This document shows, piece after piece, positions 5,658 to 10,831 of a stretch of 10,831 bases of DNA. This DNA comes from Sulfuricurvum sp. IAE1 (GTDB lineage Bacteria; Campylobacterota; Campylobacteria; Campylobacterales; Sulfurimonadaceae). Position numbers and translations under genes: made by a program. How positions within the stretch are numbered: position 1 is the first letter of the stretch; each line of letters starts with the position of its first letter. The notes under the pieces were generated by a model. That model made no database searches, had not been told where the DNA came from, and worked only from the letters and a program-made list of their open reading frames with translations. The DNA is taken from positions 1 to 10,831 of the forward strand of contig CAMBHX010000051.1 in NCBI GenBank assembly GCA_945867285.1, read 5' to 3'.

Positions 5658-8600
5658 ATGACCAAAATACACTCTTTTTTTAGTTCACTCAAAATGATGG
5701 CAGGATTGATGCTTGTTTTTGCATTTTCAATTGGTTATGCTACTTTTATTGAAAATGATTATGGGACAATGACGGCTAAAGCTGATGTCTATAATGCCCT
5801 ATGGTTTGAAATATTGTTAGGTATGCTTGCCATTAACCTTATTCTTAATATTTTGAAATTTAATATGGCACGCAAAGAAAAGCTCTTTGTTTTTATGTTT
5901 CATGTTGCTTTTCTAATTATTCTTGTAGGTGCTGGCGTGACACGTTATGCAGGTTATGAGGGGGTAATGCATATTCGTGAGGGTGAGAGCAGTAGTGTCA
6001 TTGTAAGCGCAGAGCCGTATTTGAGAGTGAGTATAGCCAAAGGTGAGCAGACAAGTGAGATCAGCTTACCTTTGTTTCTCTCCAAGCGCTCAATGAATCA
6101 TTTTGAACAACAGCTCAAAGTCGGTGATGATAATGTTGTTGTAAAGCTTGAAGATTATATGGGAAATGCCCGTTATGAAGCGGTTGCTGACCCCAAAGGT
6201 GAACCGATTTTGAACATGATGATTACAGCTGGAACAGGCGGTAAGCAAGTCAGTTTGAAAAAAGGTGACTTTTTTGAAGCCAATGATATGGTTTTAGATT
6301 TTGAATCCAATAAAACATTTGAAAAGCCTGTGATAACACTTCATGTTGAGGGTGATGGTGTATCGATGACTTCACCAGCCTCACTTAATGCTTTGAGTAT
6401 GGAGACGCAAAAAACGACATTAGTAGCAGCAGGTAAAAATATTTTGGCCGAAAGAACACTTTATCAAACAGCTCAAAGCAGTTTTGTATTGCGTTCATTT
6501 ATACCTCATGCCTCCATGAAATTAGTGTCGAGTCCTTCCAAAGGGCCTAAAGGTGAAGGGAATGACGCATTAACGCTCTCAATTGCCCAAGAGGGTAAAA
6601 AAGAAGAGATGGTGGTTTTGGGTTCGTCAGGTGTGATTGGTGAGGTCACAACCCTATATATGGGAGATACTGTGGTAAGTGTAAGCTATGGCTCGATTGA
6701 GCGAGAACTCCCTTTTTCGATTGTTCTTAATGATTTTCAGTTGGAACGCTATCCAGGATCGATGTCACCAGCATCGTACGCCAGTGAGGTGACACTCACC
6801 GATACAAGTGCAGGAATAACAATGCCTTATCGTATCTACATGAATCATATTTTGGACTATCAAAATTATCGCTTTTTTCAATCTTCGTATGACCAAGATG
6901 AACTAGGGACTGTATTGTCAGTGAATAAAGATCCTGGGACGTTGATTACTTATATTGGGTATTTACTGTTGGCATTGGGACTTTTCACGGTGTTGGTACT
7001 CAAAAATGGACGCTTTAATGGTTTGAGTGAAAAGCTCAAAAAATTGGGCGCTCAAAAAGTGGTGACATCGCTTGGGGTTTTACTGTTGGCTTTTGGGAGC
7101 GTTAATCTCCATGCTAATGATGAAGAAAACCCTGTTGTCCAAGCCGCCAAAAGTTTTGATGCAGCACATGCAGACAAATTCGGAAAACTAGTTGTTCAAG
7201 ACAGCAGTGGGCGTATGAAACCTATGGATACTCTTAGTCGTGAGATAGTAGCCAAGCTGGGTCGTAGTGGTGACGTAATGGGATTAAGCCCTAATCAAGT
7301 GGTGCTTGGGATGATGATTCGCCCTGATGCATGGAGAGAAATAGCGGTTATCAAACTGGGTGACAAAGAGATAAATAAGCTAATTGGAGTTAGTGATGAG
7401 ACAAAAACAGCTGCTTTTTCACAATTTTTTGAATTTCCCGATGAGATTGCAGGTTATAAGCTTGCTCGTTTAGTTGAAGAGGCTAACCAAAAAGCACCAG
7501 CGAAGCGTACCAAGTTCGATAAAGCATTGTTGCAAGTAGACGAGCGTGTCAATGTTGCGTATATGGTATATACCGGTTCGTTGATACGAATGTGGCCTAT
7601 ACCCAATGATAAAAACTCCAAATGGGATGCTACTATCGAAGCGTTACAAACATTGCCACCCAAAGATGCTCAGATGGTAAAAATAATGGCAATGGGGTAT
7701 TTTGGATCGATTGACAATGCGTTGAAGTCTGGTGATTGGGCTGCTGCTGATAAAGCATTGGGATTGATTGAGAAATATCAACATTTTGCAGGTGCAAGTG
7801 TCTATCCTTCGCAAAATAAACTAGCTGTCGAAATTTTTTATAATAAAACTAATATTTTTGAGCAATTATGGCCACTTTATTTTTCAGTAGGTTTTGTTTT
7901 GTTGATTTTATCGTTTGTTAAAATTCTCAAACCTAGTTTCAAATTAGAATTTTTTAGCCGTGCGACATTGGGATTACTGGTATTGTTTTTTGTGGCACAT
8001 ACAGCAGGTCTTGCGATGCGTTGGTATATTTCAGGGCATGCACCATGGTCAAATGGATATGAATCGATGATTTATATTGGCTGGGCAACTGTATTGGCTG
8101 GGTTTATTTTCTCACGTAAATCGGCGATTACTCTTGCTGCTACTGGTATTATGAGTGGATTGATCTTATTTGTGGCACACCTCAACTGGATGGACCCGCA
8201 AGTGACCAATCTTGTACCGGTATTGCAATCTTATTGGTTAAGTATCCATGTTTCGATGATTACTGCAAGTTATGGCTTTTTGGGTCTTGGAGCATTGCTT
8301 GGGATGATTACTCTTATCCTCTTTATTCTCAAAAATAGTGATAATCAAGGCAGGCTCAATCTTGCTATCAAAGAACTCAATGCGATCAATGAGATGAGTT
8401 TGATTATTGGTCTTGTGCTTCTTACGGTTGGGAACTTCTTGGGTGGAGTTTGGGCTAATGAGAGCTGGGGACGTTACTGGGGTTGGGATCCAAAGGAAAC
8501 GTGGGCATTGGTAACTATTTTGGTATATGCTGTTGTGATACATTTACGAATGATCAAGGGAGCATACAGTGATTATATTTTTAGTGTTGTATCACTTCTC

Positions 8601-8774
8601 TCATTCACATCGGTATTGATGACTTATTTTGGTGTTAACTATTATCTAGCAGGGATGCACTCGTACGCCAAAGGTGATCCTGTTCCGGTGCCTGAATTTG
8701 TTCCCATTACGTATGCAATTATTGCAATTGTAATTATTCTGGCATATTTCAAGCGGGATACAAAACGTGGATAA
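5658..8774 (+). CDS. ccsBA: fused cytochrome c biogenesis protein CcsBA (System II heme exporter and cytochrome c synthetase)
   Basis: This 1038-residue inner-membrane protein carries heme to the periplasm and attaches it to CXXCH motifs of apocytochromes c. It joins a CcsB/ResB half to a CcsA/ResC half, as is usual in Campylobacterota. Approximate membrane segments are 12-30, 48-66, 76-96, 427-449 and 468-487, then 737-757, 769-789, 803-820, 824-843, 860-891, 912-933, 948-966, 974-998 and 1016-1032. Two large periplasmic regions (about 97-427 and 488-735) separate them. The WWD heme-handling motif is at 932-949 (WGRYWGWDPKETW within it). All four expected heme-ligand histidines are present: membrane His82 and His962, and periplasmic His864 and His1001. 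The spacing of the last three (98 and 39) fits that of the studied Helicobacter hepaticus protein as I recall it (97 and 39). It follows gdhA by 76 bases. There is no strong ribosome-binding site. Confidence 0.95.
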   Translation: MTKIHSFFSSLKMMAGLMLVFAFSIGYATFIENDYGTMTAKADVYNALWFEILLGMLAINLILNILKFNMARKEKLFVFMFHVAFLIILVGAGVTRYAGYEGVMHIREGESSSVIVSAEPYLRVSIAKGEQTSEISLPLFLSKRSMNHFEQQLKVGDDNVVVKLEDYMGNARYEAVADPKGEPILNMMITAGTGGKQVSLKKGDFFEANDMVLDFESNKTFEKPVITLHVEGDGVSMTSPASLNALSMETQKTTLVAAGKNILAERTLYQTAQSSFVLRSFIPHASMKLVSSPSKGPKGEGNDALTLSIAQEGKKEEMVVLGSSGVIGEVTTLYMGDTVVSVSYGSIERELPFSIVLNDFQLERYPGSMSPASYASEVTLTDTSAGITMPYRIYMNHILDYQNYRFFQSSYDQDELGTVLSVNKDPGTLITYIGYLLLALGLFTVLVLKNGRFNGLSEKLKKLGAQKVVTSLGVLLLAFGSVNLHANDEENPVVQAAKSFDAAHADKFGKLVVQDSSGRMKPMDTLSREIVAKLGRSGDVMGLSPNQVVLGMMIRPDAWREIAVIKLGDKEINKLIGVSDETKTAAFSQFFEFPDEIAGYKLARLVEEANQKAPAKRTKFDKALLQVDERVNVAYMVYTGSLIRMWPIPNDKNSKWDATIEALQTLPPKDAQMVKIMAMGYFGSIDNALKSGDWAAADKALGLIEKYQHFAGASVYPSQNKLAVEIFYNKTNIFEQLWPLYFSVGFVLLILSFVKILKPSFKLEFFSRATLGLLVLFFVAHTAGLAMRWYISGHAPWSNGYESMIYIGWATVLAGFIFSRKSAITLAATGIMSGLILFVAHLNWMDPQVTNLVPVLQSYWLSIHVSMITASYGFLGLGALLGMITLILFILKNSDNQGRLNLAIKELNAINEMSLIIGLVLLTVGNFLGGVWANESWGRYWGWDPKETWALVTILVYAVVIHLRMIKGAYSDYIFSVVSLLSFTSVLMTYFGVNYYLAGMHSYAKGDPVPVPEFVPITYAIIAIVIILAYFKRDTKRG

Positions 8775-8850
8775 AAGATTGATACCAGCAGTAGAAATGT
8801 AAGTCGGGTTGAGAGTTGTAGAGAGCGTTAGAAATTTTCTCAAACGTCGT

Positions 8851-8871
8851 TAAAAGCATTAGCTTTGTTTT
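8851..8871. terminator. possible bidirectional terminator between ccsBA and dnaJ
   Basis: AAAGC (8853-8857) pairs with GCTTT (8862-8866) around a four-base loop in the 173-base gap between the converging genes. Reading plus, GTTTT follows; reading minus (toward the end of the dnaJ transcript), the arm runs into five T residues. The stem is short and AT-rich, so this is a weak call. The rest of 8775-8947 holds T-rich sequence and no gene. Confidence 0.3.
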
Positions 8872-8947
8872 GACCCTCATATGATTTAAAAACTACATTT
8901 TTTCTTTTGTTTTTTGGTTGATTTGGTTTGAATGGCTATTGTATGAC

Positions 8948-10069
8948 TTACTTAAACCACCCTTTTACTTTGTCAAAGGTTGATTCAAATAAAGACTCGT
9001 GAGGTTTAGATTCGATTCCGAAACTCTCTTGGAGTTTTTGGAGCAACTCTTCTTGTTCACTTGTCAGACGTCTTGGGTAGGTGAGGGTGATTTGGGCAAC
9101 CATGTCACCTTTGCCTCCACGTCCGTGAACATCTGCAACTCCTTGTCCACGAAAACGATACTGCTGTTTGTCCTTGGTGCCTGTTTCAAGCTCAAGCGTT
9201 AACTCACCCATAAGAGAGGGTATCGTGATACTTTCACCTAATATTGCTTGTGTAAAGAAGACAGGCACTTCGAGATAAATATCATTGCCATTACGGATAA
9301 AGTGACTGTCATCTTGTACTTCAAATGTGACATATAAATCACCACGTACCCCATTTTTGCCCATATTCCCACGTCCAGAGACTCTTAGACGATTACCGTT
9401 ATCAATCCCTGCTGGAACTTTGACGGTTACACTTTCTTTTGTTTCGGTGTAGCTCTTGCCTTTACAGTCGGTACATTTTTCACTAGGCATGGTCCCCTCT
9501 CCATGACATGCAGGGCAGGTTTGAGCAAACGTCATAAAACCTTGGCGAACATGTACTTGTCCACGACCACCACACTGACTACAGCTAGTGACTTTGGCAT
9601 CTTTAGCGCCTGTCCCTTTACAGCTTTTACATGACGTTTTGGCGCTAAAAGTGACCTCTTTTTCACATCCAAAAATAGCTTCTTTGAAGCTAATGGTCAT
9701 TTCAACACCCATATCAAGTGGAAATTTATCCGATGGAGCTCGTGATTGACGTGAGCGTCCACCGCCTCCAAAACCATTGAACATCTCTTCGAAAATAGAT
9801 CCTAAGTCATCGAATCCACCCGATGAACGACGTCCGCCACCGCCTTGAAGTCCCTCTTTACCGTATCGGTCATAAACGCTACGTTGCTGATCATCACTAA
9901 GTACTTGATAGGCTTCGTTACAAAATTTGAACTTTGTCTCAGCCGTTGCATCACCGGGATTGCGGTCAGGATGGTAGAGTTTTGCCATTTTGCGGTAGGC
10001 TTTTTTGATCTCGTCACCGCTTGCATTTTTACTGACTTCGAGTATTTCATAATAACTTAGATTTTCCAC
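8948..10069 (-). CDS. dnaJ: molecular chaperone DnaJ (Hsp40, class A)
   Basis: This 373-residue cytosolic co-chaperone stimulates DnaK ATPase and delivers unfolded proteins. Domains in order are the J domain (about 1-70, HPD at 33-35), a Gly-rich linker (75-105), four zinc-binding CxxCxGxG repeats starting at Cys147, Cys163, Cys185 and Cys199 (the fourth ends in Ser rather than Gly), and C-terminal substrate-binding domains ending VKGWFK. Length is normal for the family. The start is GTG at 10069-10067, supported by AGGA seven bases upstream. An ATG four bases earlier is in another frame and stops after eight codons. The gene is not beside grpE-dnaK. It is divergent from recR across 79 bases. 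No CIRCE or HAIR heat-shock operator was found upstream. Confidence 0.97.
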   Translation of the reverse strand: MENLSYYEILEVSKNASGDEIKKAYRKMAKLYHPDRNPGDATAETKFKFCNEAYQVLSDDQQRSVYDRYGKEGLQGGGGRRSSGGFDDLGSIFEEMFNGFGGGGRSRQSRAPSDKFPLDMGVEMTISFKEAIFGCEKEVTFSAKTSCKSCKGTGAKDAKVTSCSQCGGRGQVHVRQGFMTFAQTCPACHGEGTMPSEKCTDCKGKSYTETKESVTVKVPAGIDNGNRLRVSGRGNMGKNGVRGDLYVTFEVQDDSHFIRNGNDIYLEVPVFFTQAILGESITIPSLMGELTLELETGTKDKQQYRFRGQGVADVHGRGGKGDMVAQITLTYPRRLTSEQEELLQKLQESFGIESKPHESLFESTFDKVKGWFK

Positions 10070-10095
10070 GCATAATTCCTAGATATTTTTTGCGA

Positions 10096-10101
10096 ATTAT
10101 A
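10096..10101 (-). promoter_or_regulatory. -10 box of the probable dnaJ promoter
   Basis: On the minus strand a perfect TATAAT (10101-10096) follows TATGG, 27 bases before the GTG start. No -35 box is seen at normal spacing. The start site would be near 10089, giving a leader of about 20 bases with the AGGA ribosome-binding site. CGAATT occurs twice around it (10094-10099 and 10113-10118), 19 bases apart, a spacing close to two helix turns. Confidence 0.5.
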
Positions 10102-10136
10102 CCATAAGCATCCGAATTTTTTGGAATAGGCTTTGC

Positions 10137-10142
10137 TATACT
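10137..10142 (+). promoter_or_regulatory. -10 box of the probable recR promoter, implying a leaderless mRNA
   Basis: TATACT ends six bases before the recR ATG, so transcription would begin at or next to the A of the start codon. No Shine-Dalgarno sequence lies at usable distance; the only purine-rich block, GGAATAGG (10123-10130), is 18 bases away. Both facts agree with a leaderless transcript. Confidence 0.45.
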
Positions 10143-10148
10143 ATTGGC

Positions 10149-10718
10149 ATGAAACATTCATTAGAAAAATTTAATAATCTTGTTGATGCACTTCAACAAC
10201 TCCCTTCTATTGGTCAAAAATCAGCAGTTCGATTAGCATATCATCTTGTTATTCATGATACATTTGGGGCAATCAAGCTTGCTCATGCAATCGAAAATGC
10301 TATTGTCAGTCTCAAGCGATGTCGATCATGTGGTGGATTGTCAGAAGACGAATTGTGTTCAATATGTAGCGATGAACGACGAAATCATGAGATTTTGTGC
10401 ATTGTAGAAAATGCCAAAGAGATTTTGATGTTTGAAGAAAATGGACTCTTTGATGGGCGATATTTTGTGTTGGATTCTATCAATGAATTGGACGTCGATC
10501 ATCTCAAGGCAATCGTGTGCAGCGGGATAAAAGAGGTGATTTTTGCGCTGACACCCTCTATAGCCAATCAAGGAGTGATGATGTACATCGAAGATAAGCT
10601 CATTGAGTGTGATGTCCGATTTAGTCGCATAGCCCAGGGTGTCCCAACAGGTGTGAGCTTGGAAAACGTCGATATTCTCTCACTTTCCAAAGCTATGGAA
10701 GATCGCGTTGGAATCTAA
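10149..10718 (+). CDS. recR: recombination protein RecR
   Basis: RecR is a ring-forming DNA-binding protein that works with RecO (and RecF where present) to load RecA at single-strand gaps. The 189-residue product has the N-terminal helix-hairpin-helix region (LPSIGQKSAVRLAYHL, 18-33), a C4 zinc motif with Cys58, Cys61, Cys70 and Cys73, a Toprim domain (about 79-173, beginning ILCIVEN and including the GRYFVL and RIAQGVPTG blocks) and a short C-terminal tail. Length and order match E. coli RecR (201 residues), slightly shorter. The ATG is fixed by family alignment, since homology starts within the first ten residues, even though no ribosome-binding site precedes it. It is divergent from dnaJ and ends two bases from a minus-strand gene. 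Confidence 0.96.
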   Translation: MKHSLEKFNNLVDALQQLPSIGQKSAVRLAYHLVIHDTFGAIKLAHAIENAIVSLKRCRSCGGLSEDELCSICSDERRNHEILCIVENAKEILMFEENGLFDGRYFVLDSINELDVDHLKAIVCSGIKEVIFALTPSIANQGVMMYIEDKLIECDVRFSRIAQGVPTGVSLENVDILSLSKAMEDRVGI

Positions 10719-10720
10719 GT

Positions 10721-10831
10721 TTAGAAGTTCTTTTGTTTCCATGGGAGCTTAAAACGTTGTGCTTCTACTCCATTTAGGACATAATAAAGCTCATAATAAT
10801 GGTTTACAATAGTAGTAAATTGCTCCAAGCT
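10721..10831 (-). CDS. C-terminal fragment of an unrecognised protein
   Basis: On the minus strand a frame is open from the window edge to a TAA at 10723-10721, giving the last 36 residues. They begin SLEQFTTIVNHYYELYYVLN and end FKLPWKQKNF. The composition (aromatic-rich helix, then a basic tail) is that of an ordinary folded protein end, and it fills the space right up to recR, which supports it being real. I do not recognise the family. It is tail-to-tail with recR with two bases between the stop codons, so neither gene has its own terminator between them. Confidence 0.6.
   Translation of the reverse strand, partial: SLEQFTTIVNHYYELYYVLNGVEAQRFKLPWKQKNF

Noticed and set aside
10047..10073. 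Eight-codon frame from an ATG overlapping the dnaJ start on the minus strand
   Set aside because: Its ATG is only three bases from the AGGA site, too close, whereas the GTG of dnaJ is spaced correctly; it is probably a chance frame.
10070..10148. CIRCE or HspR (HAIR) heat-shock operator upstream of dnaJ
   Set aside because: Neither the TTAGCACTC/GAGTGCTAA pair nor the CTTGAGT/ACTCAAG pair is present.
1..10831. CRISPR array, insertion sequence, prophage, tRNA or rRNA genes
   Set aside because: No regularly spaced repeats, transposase or integrase motifs, or recognisable structural RNA sequence were seen on either strand.

Overview
The window is a compact, ordinary chromosomal stretch of a bacterium. 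It most resembles Campylobacterota (the former Epsilonproteobacteria), with a free-living, Sulfuricurvum- or Sulfurimonas-like organism as my best guess. The clues are a single very long fused CcsB-CcsA cytochrome c assembly protein (System II, typical of this group), dnaJ placed back to back with recR, moderately AT-rich DNA, and -10 boxes with mostly poor -35 boxes. The genus is an inference. No phage, insertion sequence, CRISPR array, tRNA or rRNA was seen.

Layout, left to right. (1) 1-92, minus: the first 30 codons of an exported protein whose mature start resembles TolC-type outer-membrane efflux proteins; it runs off the window. (2) 93-417: a divergent intergenic region with a promoter for each side, a two-hairpin extragenic palindrome and a terminator-like hairpin, all upstream of efp. 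(3) 418-1565, plus: efp (elongation factor P) and a DJ-1/PfpI-family gene, 20 bases apart and probably one operon. (4) 1633-2439, minus: a formylglycine-generating-enzyme (SUMF1) family protein that lacks the usual catalytic cysteine pair. (5) 2728-4068, plus: an RhlE-like DEAD-box RNA helicase followed by a good terminator. (6) 4229-5581, plus: gdhA, hexameric glutamate dehydrogenase. (7) 5658-8774, plus: ccsBA. (8) 8948-10069, minus: dnaJ, divergent from (9) recR at 10149-10718, plus. (10) 10721-10831, minus: the last 36 codons of an unrecognised protein, ending only 2 bases from recR.

The complete genes are mostly housekeeping: translation (efp), RNA remodelling (rhlE), ammonia assimilation (gdhA), cytochrome c maturation for respiration (ccsBA), protein folding (dnaJ) and recombination repair (recR). 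They do not form one pathway. The parts most worth a second look are regulatory: the structured efp leader with an internal terminator-like hairpin, the probably leaderless recR mRNA, and the inverted repeat that covers the ribosome-binding region of ccsBA. The SUMF1-family orphan is the only gene of unclear function that is seen whole. I found no convincing sign of a new multi-gene system inside these limits.
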